Assembly (NCBI GenBank): GCA_902496345.1
Contig: CABVAP010000139.1
Span: forward strand, 1 to 5,762
Direction: 5' to 3'
From: an uncultured Eubacteriales bacterium
GTDB taxonomy: Bacteria > Bacillota > Clostridia > Lachnospirales > CAG-274
DNA: 5,762 nt
A program made the position numbers and the translations under genes. Numbering within the stretch: the stretch's first letter is position 1; each line of letters begins with the position of its first letter. Positions 1 to 5,699 of this stretch are shown in pieces. Below the pieces are notes generated by a model. It made no database searches and was not told the DNA's origin. It saw only the letters and a list, made by a program, of their open reading frames with translations.

Positions 1-63
1 TTTGGCAAAAATAAAGCTTTGGTAAAAACTTTAGATTAGCCACCTTTAGTCGACAACAAGACA

Positions 64-141
64 GGAAACGTAGTTTCCGACAGAGTTCTTTGTCCAACTT
101 TCACGAAAGAAAGTTGGTGGGGTGGTGGGGCAAAGCCCCAC
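64..141. repeat. Cluster of three consecutive hairpins (probable intergenic palindromic repeat)
   Basis: Three perfect inverted repeats follow each other. GGAAAC/GTTTCC is at 64-69 and 73-78 with a GTA loop. CCAACTTTC/GAAAGTTGG is at 94-102 and 109-117 with a 6-base loop. GTGGGGC/GCCCCAC is at 125-131 and 135-141 with an AAA loop. The stretch is far richer in GC than its surroundings and has no open reading frame. None of the hairpins is followed by a run of T on either strand, so they do not look like ordinary terminators. The arrangement resembles dispersed palindromic intergenic elements, but whether it recurs in the genome cannot be seen from one window. Confidence 0.6.
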
Positions 142-170
142 GGTCTTAAAAAGGTTTTAAAAAGATTTTG

Positions 171-190
171 ACAACTTCTAATTTATAAAA
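171..190 (-). repeat. Left arm of a 20-base inverted repeat shared with the phoU 3' end
   Basis: Read on the minus strand this segment is TTTT, one variable base, then TAAATTAGAAGTTGT. The same sequence occurs on the plus strand at 5610-5629, with 19 of 20 bases identical and the last 15 identical without a break. On both copies AATCTTTTT follows a few bases further on (after a short unmatched gap), which extends the resemblance. It is probably a shared piece of a dispersed intergenic repeat. Confidence 0.55.
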
Positions 191-204
191 ATGTTTTTAA
201 AGTC

Positions 205-234
205 AAAGAGCTGTTGCGTTAGCAACAGCTCTTT
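205..234 (-). terminator. Strong hairpin, probable terminator of the dehydrogenase gene
   Basis: A perfect 13-base-pair stem (205-217 with 222-234) encloses a 4-base GTTA loop, about 31 bases beyond the stop codon of the minus-strand dehydrogenase. The A run at the left foot and T run at the right foot give a short U tract on both strands, TTT reading minus and TTTTT (232-236) reading plus, so it may work in both directions. The U tract is short, so position and stem strength are the main evidence. Confidence 0.7.
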
Positions 235-265
235 TTAGGGTTAATTTTTATAAGTTATTACAAAA

Positions 266-1069
266 TTATTTAGGTTGTTTTCCGATGTAAGCAAGAATAC
301 CACCGTCAACATATACAACGTGACCATTTACAAAGTCAGATGCTTCAGAAGCAAGGAATACAGCTGGTCCTACTAAGTCTTCTGGAGTTCCCCAACGAGC
401 AGCTGGAGTTTTTGCAATGATAAACTGGTCAAATGGGTGTTTAGAACCGTCAGGCTGTACTTCACGTAATGGAGCAGTCTGAGGAGTTGCTATGTAACCA
501 GGTCCAATACCATTACACTGGATATTAAATTCACCATATTCAGATGCAATGTTTTTAGTGAGCATTTTAAGACCACCTTTTGCAGCTGCATAAGCAGATA
601 CAGTTTCACGTCCTAATTCACTCATCATTGAACAAATGTTGATGATTTTTCCGTGACCTTTTTTAATCATACTAGGAATAACTGCTTTAGAAACGATGAA
701 AGGTGCGTTGAGGTCAACGTCGATAACCTGTCTAAATTCAGCAGCAGTCATATCACACATAGGGATACGTTTGATGATACCAGCGTTATTAACAAGAATA
801 TCAATTACGCCAACTTCTTTTTCAATTTTAGCAACAAGTTCATTAACTTGTTCTTCGTTTGTAACGTCACAAACATAACCTGTAGCATCGATACCAGCTT
901 CTTTATAAGCAGCCATACCTTTGTCAACTAATTCTTGTTTAATATCATTGAAAACGATTTTTGCACCAGCTTTTGCCATTCCGCTTGCGATAGCAAAACC
1001 AATACCATAAGATGCACCAGTTACTAATGCAACTTTGCCTTCAAGAGAAAATTTTTCTACATAACTCAT
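266..1069 (-). CDS. idnO: Short-chain dehydrogenase, probable gluconate 5-dehydrogenase
   Basis: This 267-residue protein is a classical SDR oxidoreductase with a complete Rossmann fold. The cofactor motif TGASYGIG is at 17-24, NNAG at 94-97, and the catalytic residues Asn121, Ser147, Tyr160 and Lys164 (YxxxK) are all present. The stretch around 144-200 (NICSMMSELGRETVSAYAAAK, then the CNGIGPGYIATPQT segment) matches what I recall of gluconate 5-dehydrogenases, which interconvert 5-keto-D-gluconate and D-gluconate in the cytoplasm. Asp42 at the end of the second strand would usually favour NAD(H), but cofactor preference varies in this group. The ATG start has GGAGGA nine bases upstream (1079-1084). 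It appears to be a single-gene unit, with its own promoter and a hairpin after the stop. No other sugar-acid gene is visible. A related 2-deoxy-D-gluconate 3-dehydrogenase (KduD) role is the main alternative. Confidence 0.85.
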   Translation of the reverse strand: MSYVEKFSLEGKVALVTGASYGIGFAIASGMAKAGAKIVFNDIKQELVDKGMAAYKEAGIDATGYVCDVTNEEQVNELVAKIEKEVGVIDILVNNAGIIKRIPMCDMTAAEFRQVIDVDLNAPFIVSKAVIPSMIKKGHGKIINICSMMSELGRETVSAYAAAKGGLKMLTKNIASEYGEFNIQCNGIGPGYIATPQTAPLREVQPDGSKHPFDQFIIAKTPAARWGTPEDLVGPAVFLASEASDFVNGHVVYVDGGILAYIGKQPK

Positions 1070-1095
1070 AAATATTTATCCTCCGTTTTTTTATT

Positions 1096-1114
1096 TTTGA
1101 CTTATACCGTCAAA
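1096..1114. promoter_or_regulatory. Inverted repeat in the dehydrogenase leader
   Basis: TTTGAC and GTCAAA flank a 7-base centre. The site lies in the predicted 5' leader of the dehydrogenase mRNA, about 27 bases upstream of the start codon and just beyond the ribosome binding site. It could be a repressor operator or a small RNA hairpin near the ribosome binding site. I cannot assign it to a regulator family. Confidence 0.35.
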
Positions 1115-1137
1115 TGATTTTAAAGAAACAAGATAAA

Positions 1138-1185
1138 AATCTAAATTTCCCTAAACCCTATATTAATGATACTACAATTTAGATT
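1138..1185. promoter_or_regulatory. Pair of 10-base inverted arms bracketing the dehydrogenase start site
   Basis: AATCTAAATT at 1138-1147 is the exact reverse complement of AATTTAGATT at 1176-1185. The right arm lies inside the -35/-10 spacer of the dehydrogenase promoter. The left arm lies about 12 to 21 bases into its transcript. Because one arm is upstream of the likely start of transcription, the pair cannot fold in that RNA, so a protein-binding DNA site is the more natural reading. AT-rich sequence makes chance matches easier. Confidence 0.4.
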
Positions 1186-1194
1186 ATTTGTCAA
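1166..1194 (-). promoter_or_regulatory. Sigma-A-type promoter for the dehydrogenase gene
   Basis: On the minus strand there is a perfect TTGACA -35 (1194 down to 1189), a 17-base spacer and TATCAT as -10 (1171 down to 1166, five of six matches). Transcription would start near 1159, giving a leader of about 90 bases. This is the best promoter match in the window. Confidence 0.75.
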
Positions 1195-1236
1195 AATTAT
1201 TTACAATAATTTTTAAATATTTTGAAATATAGAGAG

Positions 1237-1253
1237 TTTACATAGATTTAACA
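1237..1253 (+). promoter_or_regulatory. PhoP-box-like direct repeat upstream of pstS
   Basis: TTTACA (1237-1242) and TTAACA (1248-1253) are separated by five bases, an 11-base period. This matches the TT(A/T/C)ACA direct repeats bound by phosphorylated PhoP in Bacillus subtilis. It lies 111 bases upstream of the pstS start codon, a sensible place for a phosphate-starvation activator. Only two good repeats are seen where strong Pho promoters often carry four; the next 11-base step (1259-1264) is a poor match. Confidence 0.5.
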
Positions 1254-1273
1254 AAAAGCAAACGAAAATGTGT

Positions 1274-1302
1274 AAGACAAAACAAAATAAAACTATTATT
1301 AT
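1274..1302 (+). promoter_or_regulatory. Candidate promoter of the pst operon
   Basis: A weak -35-like AAGACA (1274-1279) is followed by 17 bases and TATTAT (1297-1302, five of six to the -10 consensus). A second overlapping TATTAT sits at 1294-1299. A poor -35 with a good -10, lying about 20 bases downstream of the PhoP-like repeats, fits an activator-dependent promoter. Transcription would begin near 1309, about 55 bases before pstS. Confidence 0.4.
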
Positions 1303-1307
1303 TAATG

Positions 1308-1322
1308 CAAATGAAACATTTG
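1308..1322. promoter_or_regulatory. Small inverted repeat at the predicted pst transcript start
   Basis: CAAATG and CATTTG flank AAA. It coincides with the predicted first bases of the pst transcript, so it could be a 5'-end stem-loop that stabilises the mRNA or an operator. It is short and AT-rich, so the support is weak. Confidence 0.25.
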
Positions 1323-1363
1323 TTTTAAACGTCAACTTAAAAAAATGAAATGAGGTATTTACA

Positions 1364-2215
1364 ATGAAAAAATTTATTAAGTTAATTATGGGAACTTTAC
1401 TCGCAACAAGTTTGCTTGCTGGTTGTGGAACTACAGGTACTGAAAACACAACTAGTGCATCTGGCGATACTAAAGCAATAAGTGGTAGTGTTAGAATGAA
1501 CGGCTCAACTTCTATGGAAAAACTTGCAACAGCTATGAACGAATCTTTTATGGCTCAATATCCGGAAGTTACGGCCACTGCTGAGTTTACAGGTTCCGGC
1601 TCTGGTATCGAGGCAGTTGCAAACGGGACTGTTGAAATTGGAAATTCATCAAGAAACCTTAAAGATGGAGAAAAAGCAAAAGGTCTTGTTGAAAATATTG
1701 TTGCCATAGACGGTATCGGTGTTGTTACTGAAAAAACAAATACAGTTGAGGACTTATCAAAACAACAGTTAGCTGATATTTATTCAGGAAAAATTAAAAA
1801 CTGGAAGGAAGTTGGTGGAGCTGACAGTAATATCGTTGTTATCGGTAGAGAAGCTGGTTCTGGTACAAGAGGTGCTTTTGAAGAATTATTAGCTCTTGAA
1901 GATAAATGTGCTTACGCTCAAGAAATTGATTCAACAGGTGCTGTTATGGCTAAAGTTGCTGCAACTCCTGGTGCTATCGGTTATGTTTCTCTTGATGTAA
2001 TTGATGATACTGTAAAATCTTTAAAACTTGACGGTGTTGAGGCAACACCGGAAAATATTAAGGCTGGAAAATATTTCTTATATCGTCCTTTCGTAATGGC
2101 TACAAAAGGTGCTATCTCTGAACAATCTCCAGCTGTACAGGAATATTTTAAATATATTGATAGTGATGAAGGTCAAGCTGTTATCCAAAAAGTTGGTTTG
2201 ATTTCGGCTAAATAA
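1364..2215 (+). CDS. pstS: Phosphate ABC transporter, phosphate-binding lipoprotein PstS
   Basis: PstS is the extracellular receptor that binds inorganic phosphate and delivers it to PstC/PstA. The 283-residue protein begins with a lysine-rich signal peptide and a lipobox, LAGC, with Cys21 as the lipidated residue, followed by a Ser/Thr/Gly-rich linker to about residue 40. Ligand-loop motifs follow: GSTSM at 47-51, GSGSG at 77-81, NSSR at 94-97, and GREAGSGTRG at 161-170, where Arg162 and Ser166-Gly-Thr correspond to the Arg/Ser-Gly-Thr phosphate contacts of E. coli PstS. Length fits the shorter Gram-positive PstS group. The ATG is preceded by GAGGT at 1352-1356. It is the first gene of the operon, 35 bases before pstC, behind a PhoP-like box that suggests induction by phosphate starvation. 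Confidence 0.95.
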   Translation: MKKFIKLIMGTLLATSLLAGCGTTGTENTTSASGDTKAISGSVRMNGSTSMEKLATAMNESFMAQYPEVTATAEFTGSGSGIEAVANGTVEIGNSSRNLKDGEKAKGLVENIVAIDGIGVVTEKTNTVEDLSKQQLADIYSGKIKNWKEVGGADSNIVVIGREAGSGTRGAFEELLALEDKCAYAQEIDSTGAVMAKVAATPGAIGYVSLDVIDDTVKSLKLDGVEATPENIKAGKYFLYRPFVMATKGAISEQSPAVQEYFKYIDSDEGQAVIQKVGLISAK

Positions 2216-2250
2216 GAGTTGTTTAACTATTATAGGATAGGGTGTTAATT

Positions 2251-3240
2251 ATGTCTGATTTGAGTGCTACTAATGTTTTGAAAAAAAACAGAGCTTTAGA
2301 AACTGTTGTTGCAAAAGAAAAAAGCTTTTCTGTTAATGGCAATAAAAGGGGAAAAGCATTTATTGAAAAGGTTATGGAAATTATATTTAAAGTTTGTGCG
2401 TTGACTGCTATTCTGGCTGTCGCTGCAATTACTTTATATATGATTATCTCCGGAACTCCTGCAATTTTTAAGGTTGGTCTTACTGATATGTTGTTTAATT
2501 CTGTCTGGAAACCAACAGCAGCTGAACCTAGTTTTGGTATAGCTTATATTGTTTTAACTTCTATTGTTGGTACTACTGCTGCTGTTTTGATTGGTGTCCC
2601 TATTGGTGTTTTTACTGCAATTTTTATATCAGAAATTGCTAACAAAAAGGTAGCAAAAATCGTTAAGCCGGCTGTTGAACTTCTTGCCGGTATACCTTCT
2701 ATTGTGTATGGTCTTTTGGGACTTATCATTATCAACCCAATTATGTACCAATTAGAAGTTGCTATTTTTAAAGATTCACCTGACCACCAGTTTACAGGTG
2801 GGGCAAACCTTATTTCTGCAATTTTGGTTCTTGCTATTATGATTTTGCCAACAGTTATAAATTTGTCAGAAAGTGCAATAAGAGCAGTTTCGCCTCAACT
2901 CAGACAGGCATCTCTTGGTCTTGGTGCTACTAAAATTCAGACTATTTTTAAAGTAATTATTCCGGCTGCTAAATCTGGTATTATTGCATCTATTGTCCTT
3001 GGTATAGGTAGAGCAATAGGTGAGGCAATGGCTATTGTCCTTGTTTCCGGTAATGCTATTAATGTTCCTTTACCTTTCAACTCTGTGCGATTTTTGACAA
3101 CAGGTATTGTTTCTGAAATGTCTTATTCTCAAGGTTTACATAGAGAAGCACTTTTTACAATCGGACTTGTTTTGTTCGTATTCATTATGGTAATTAATAT
3201 AATTGTTAGCAGAACCCTTAAAAAAGGAGGGGCGAACTAA
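2251..3240 (+). CDS. pstC: Phosphate ABC transporter permease PstC
   Basis: PstC is one half of the membrane channel of the PstSCAB importer. Starting at ATG 2251 it has 329 residues. A polar, lysine-rich cytoplasmic N-terminus of about 40 residues comes before the first membrane segment (about 44-66). Further segments lie near 97-125, 142-165, 187-204, 243-265 and 302-323, giving the usual six. Family marks are LLAGIPSIVYG at 144-154, the cytoplasmic coupling loop around 207-228 (AxxxxLGLGATK) that contacts PstB, and GRAIGEAMA at 253-261 with the conserved Arg254 and Glu258. A GTG at 2242 in the same frame could add three residues. I prefer the ATG because AGGGTG (2239-2244) is well placed for it. 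The stop codon overlaps the pstA start by one base. Confidence 0.94.
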   Translation: MSDLSATNVLKKNRALETVVAKEKSFSVNGNKRGKAFIEKVMEIIFKVCALTAILAVAAITLYMIISGTPAIFKVGLTDMLFNSVWKPTAAEPSFGIAYIVLTSIVGTTAAVLIGVPIGVFTAIFISEIANKKVAKIVKPAVELLAGIPSIVYGLLGLIIINPIMYQLEVAIFKDSPDHQFTGGANLISAILVLAIMILPTVINLSESAIRAVSPQLRQASLGLGATKIQTIFKVIIPAAKSGIIASIVLGIGRAIGEAMAIVLVSGNAINVPLPFNSVRFLTTGIVSEMSYSQGLHREALFTIGLVLFVFIMVINIIVSRTLKKGGAN

Positions 3241-4088
3241 TGGAAACCAGTATTTACAATAAAAAAGTTAGAATATCAGATAATATCTTAAAATTTTTGA
3301 TATATTTCTCAGCTTTATTTTCTGTTGCTATTGTTATGGGTATCATCATTTATGTTATATACAGAGGTGGAACGTCTGTAAGTCTTGATTTCTTATCTAC
3401 TGTTCCTAGTGCTATTGATGGTACTTTTGGTATACTTGGCAATATAATAAATACTCTTTACATAATTGTTATTACTTTGCTTATTGCCACACCTGTCGGT
3501 ATCGGTGCAGCAATTTATCTTAATGAATACGCAAAACCGGGCAAATTTGTACGACTTATTGAATTTACAACAGAAACTTTATCAGGTATTCCGTCAATAA
3601 TATATGGCTTGTTTGGTAGTGTATTCTTTGGGGTTACCCTTGCTATGGGATTCTCAATAATTTGTGGTTGTCTTACTCTTACTATTATGACATTACCAAT
3701 TATAATCAGAAGTACACAAGAAGCATTGAAAACAGTTCCTGAAAGTTACAGAAGTGGTGCTTTGGGAATCGGTGCTACAAAATGGTATATGATAAGAACA
3801 ATTATTTTACCAAGTTCAATCTCCGGTATCATAACCGGTGTTATTCTTAGTATCGGTAGAATTGTTGGTGAATCGGCAGCGTTATTATTTACTGCCGGTA
3901 GTGGTTATCTTTTACCTAAAGGACTTTTCTCACACATTGGAACTTCTGGGGGTTCCCTTACTATACAGATGTATTTAAGTATGTCTAAAGCTGATTATGA
4001 CAACGCTTTTGCTATAGCTTTTGTACTTATATGTATCGTACTTTTTATAAATGCTATGACAAAAGTTCTTGTGAAAAGATTTAATTAA
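3240..4088 (+). CDS. pstA: Phosphate ABC transporter permease PstA
   Basis: PstA is the partner of PstC in the phosphate channel. The 282-residue protein has six predicted membrane segments, the first at about 17-41 and the second at 65-94. It carries TLSGIPSIIYGLFG at 113-126 and the coupling loop from Glu161 through GALGIGATK at 173-181, which docks on PstB. GRIVGESAALLFTAG at 206-220 is the PstA signature that separates it from PstC. The ATG shares its A with the last base of the pstC stop codon (TAATG), and a strong GGAGG lies nine bases upstream at 3226-3230 inside pstC. This arrangement points to translational coupling and equal production of the two subunits. pstB follows after 38 bases. 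Confidence 0.95.
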   Translation: METSIYNKKVRISDNILKFLIYFSALFSVAIVMGIIIYVIYRGGTSVSLDFLSTVPSAIDGTFGILGNIINTLYIIVITLLIATPVGIGAAIYLNEYAKPGKFVRLIEFTTETLSGIPSIIYGLFGSVFFGVTLAMGFSIICGCLTLTIMTLPIIIRSTQEALKTVPESYRSGALGIGATKWYMIRTIILPSSISGIITGVILSIGRIVGESAALLFTAGSGYLLPKGLFSHIGTSGGSLTIQMYLSMSKADYDNAFAIAFVLICIVLFINAMTKVLVKRFN

Positions 4089-4126
4089 AATATTCATTAT
4101 ATTATTTATGAGAAAGAGGCTTTTAT

Positions 4127-4897
4127 ATGGAATATTCTAGTCAAAACGAAAAAATAAGAGTTAAAAATTTAAACTTATATTACGGAACAAATCACGCACT
4201 TAAAAATATAAATATAAAAATACCTGAAAATGAAATTACTGCTTTTATTGGTCCTTCCGGTTGTGGGAAATCAACTTTTTTGAAAACTTTAAATCGTATG
4301 AATGATTTGGTTGAAAATGTTAAAATTGAAGGTGAAGTTTTACTTGATAATGAAGATATTTATTCACAAAAAGTTGATACAACTCTTTTAAGAAAAAAAG
4401 TTGGTATGGTATTTCAACAGCCTAATCCATTTCCTATGAGCATTTATGACAATATATGTTACGGACCTCGTATTCACGGTATTAAATCAAAAAGTAAACT
4501 TGATGAAATTGTTGAAGAAAGTCTTAGAGGGGCAGCTATTTTTGATGAAGTTAAAGACAGGTTGAAAAAATCTGCTCTTGGTCTTTCTGGTGGGCAACAA
4601 CAAAGGCTTTGTATTGCAAGAGCTTTAGCTGTTAAACCTGATGTTTTACTTATGGACGAACCAACATCTGCCCTTGACCCAATTTCTACTCTAAAAATAG
4701 AGGAGCTTATGGCAGAACTTAAAGAAAAATATACCGTTGCTATTGTTACACATAATATGCAACAGGCTGCAAGAATTTCTGACAATACAGCATTTTTCCT
4801 TGTTGGTGAAATGGTTGAATGTGGAAAAACTGATGAAGTCTTTTCTATGCCAAAAGACAAACGTACAGAGGATTATATAACAGGAAGATTTGGTTGA
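4127..4897 (+). CDS. pstB: Phosphate ABC transporter ATP-binding protein PstB
   Basis: PstB is the cytoplasmic ATPase that dimerises under PstC/PstA and drives phosphate import. All the ABC motifs are intact in this 256-residue protein: Walker A GPSGCGKST at 42-50, the Q-loop within VFQQPNPFP at 95-103, the ABC signature LSGGQQQR at 153-160, Walker B VLLMDEP at 173-179 with catalytic Glu178, the D-loop SALD at 181-184, and the H-loop His209 within VTHNMQQAAR. The QQPNPFPMS segment and the overall length are characteristic of PstB rather than other ABC ATPases. The ATG has AAGAGG seven bases upstream (4114-4119). phoU follows after a 57-base AT-rich gap with no strong hairpin, so the two are probably co-transcribed. 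Confidence 0.96.
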   Translation: MEYSSQNEKIRVKNLNLYYGTNHALKNINIKIPENEITAFIGPSGCGKSTFLKTLNRMNDLVENVKIEGEVLLDNEDIYSQKVDTTLLRKKVGMVFQQPNPFPMSIYDNICYGPRIHGIKSKSKLDEIVEESLRGAAIFDEVKDRLKKSALGLSGGQQQRLCIARALAVKPDVLLMDEPTSALDPISTLKIEELMAELKEKYTVAIVTHNMQQAARISDNTAFFLVGEMVECGKTDEVFSMPKDKRTEDYITGRFG

Positions 4898-4954
4898 TGA
4901 TTTATTTTTTTGATTTTTGATTATATAGAAATACATATATTGAGGTGAATTAAA

Positions 4955-5617
4955 ATGAGTGCAAGACCTGCTTTTGAGGGCGAACTCGAACAACTTAACG
5001 TTGAACTTATTAAAATGGGTGCTTTGATTGAGCAAGCTATTGAAAATTCTATTATTGCATTTAAAAACAAAGATGCTTTAAAAGCCAAAAACACTATCGA
5101 AAAAGACAGAGTTATTGATGATATGGAAAAACTTATAGAATCAAAATGTTTATCAATAATATTAAAGCAACAGCCTGTTGCAAAGGATTTACGAATTGTT
5201 TCAACAGCTTTAAAGATGGTTACAGATATGGAGAGAATTGGCGACCACGCATCAGATATATCTGAACTTGTTTTACGTCTTGACGGAGATTACGCATATA
5301 ATGTTGTTGAACACATACCGGCTATGGCTGACCTTGTTATAAAAATGCTCCACAATTCTATTACAGCTTTTATAAAAGGTGATGCAAAAAAAGCTATGGA
5401 AGTTGCCAAGCTAGATGATGAAGTTGACGAGTTATTTAACAAAGTTAAAAACGAAGTTGTTTCAATACTCAAGTCATCTAACGACAACATTGATATGTGC
5501 ATTGATTTTCTTATGATTGCAAAATACTTTGAGAAGATTGGCGACCACGCAGAAAACATTTGCGAGTGGACTGAATTTCTTGAAACTGGAGAGCACAAGC
5601 ACAAAAGGATTTTGTAA
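4955..5617 (+). CDS. phoU: Phosphate transport regulator PhoU
   Basis: PhoU is a cytoplasmic, peripheral protein that restrains the Pst transporter and, in many bacteria, signals phosphate sufficiency to the PhoR sensor kinase. The 220-residue sequence is all-helical with two homologous three-helix halves. Each ends in the metal-cluster motif: DMERIGDHASDI at 91-102 and YFEKIGDHAENICEW at 191-205. KDLRIVSTALK at 77-87 is also typical. Both halves are complete and the length is normal for the family. The ATG has GAGGTG seven bases upstream (4942-4947). It is the last gene of the operon. No phoP or phoR lies within the window, so its signalling partner must be encoded elsewhere. The final codons and stop lie inside a 20-base segment repeated, inverted, at 171-190. 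Confidence 0.95.
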   Translation: MSARPAFEGELEQLNVELIKMGALIEQAIENSIIAFKNKDALKAKNTIEKDRVIDDMEKLIESKCLSIILKQQPVAKDLRIVSTALKMVTDMERIGDHASDISELVLRLDGDYAYNVVEHIPAMADLVIKMLHNSITAFIKGDAKKAMEVAKLDDEVDELFNKVKNEVVSILKSSNDNIDMCIDFLMIAKYFEKIGDHAENICEWTEFLETGEHKHKRIL

Positions 5618-5629
5618 ATTAGAAGTTGT
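5610..5629 (+). repeat. Right arm of the 20-base inverted repeat, overlapping the phoU stop
   Basis: TTTT, G, then TAAATTAGAAGTTGT. The partner at 171-190 is in the opposite orientation with one mismatch. The segment includes the last two-and-a-half codons of phoU and its TAA. After a short unmatched gap, AATCTTTTT follows, as it does beside the other copy. Confidence 0.55.
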
Positions 5630-5636
5630 AGGGCTG

Positions 5637-5659
5637 AATCTTTTTGATAAAAAGATTTT
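5637..5659 (+). terminator. AT-rich hairpin after phoU, possible operon terminator
   Basis: AATCTTTTT (5637-5645) and AAAAAGATT (5649-5657) form a 9-base-pair stem with a GAT loop, followed by two further T, 19 bases after the phoU stop. Only one pair is G-C, so the stem is weak. A second palindrome, AAAACTAGTTTT (5661-5672), follows directly and ends in T. Together they are the likeliest end of the pst transcript inside the window, but read-through is possible. Confidence 0.4.
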
Positions 5660-5699
5660 AAAAACTAGTTTTGTGGTTGTTTTAGTCTTTGGTTTATAA

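Noticed and set aside
64..141. CRISPR array or tRNA in the left hairpin cluster
   Set aside because: The stems differ from one another and are not regularly spaced direct repeats, and no cloverleaf or CCA end can be drawn.
653..931. Plus-strand open frames opposite the dehydrogenase gene
   Set aside because: They are antisense to a clearly conserved SDR gene, have no ribosome binding site of note and resemble no protein I know.
1213..1449. Small minus-strand hydrophobic open frame across the pst promoter and pstS start
   Set aside because: It overlaps the promoter region and the antisense of the pstS signal peptide; its hydrophobic, Phe-rich make-up is what AAA/TTT-rich DNA gives by chance.
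2216..2250. Small AGTT/AACT hairpin between pstS and pstC as an attenuator lowering downstream expression
   Set aside because: The stem is only four base pairs and no T run follows; too weak to call.
2242..2250. GTG start three codons upstream for pstC
   Set aside because: AGGGTG is well spaced for the ATG at 2251 and overlaps the GTG itself; the ATG is the simpler choice.
4898..4954. Possible internal promoter for phoU in the AT-rich gap after pstB
   Set aside because: The best -10-like TATATT abuts the phoU ribosome binding site and no convincing -35 is correctly spaced.
171..5629. The inverted repeats as the ends of a composite transposon carrying the whole block
   Set aside because: There is no transposase or recombinase, no target-site duplication can be seen, and the genes are core metabolic functions; dispersed intergenic repeats are a simpler explanation.
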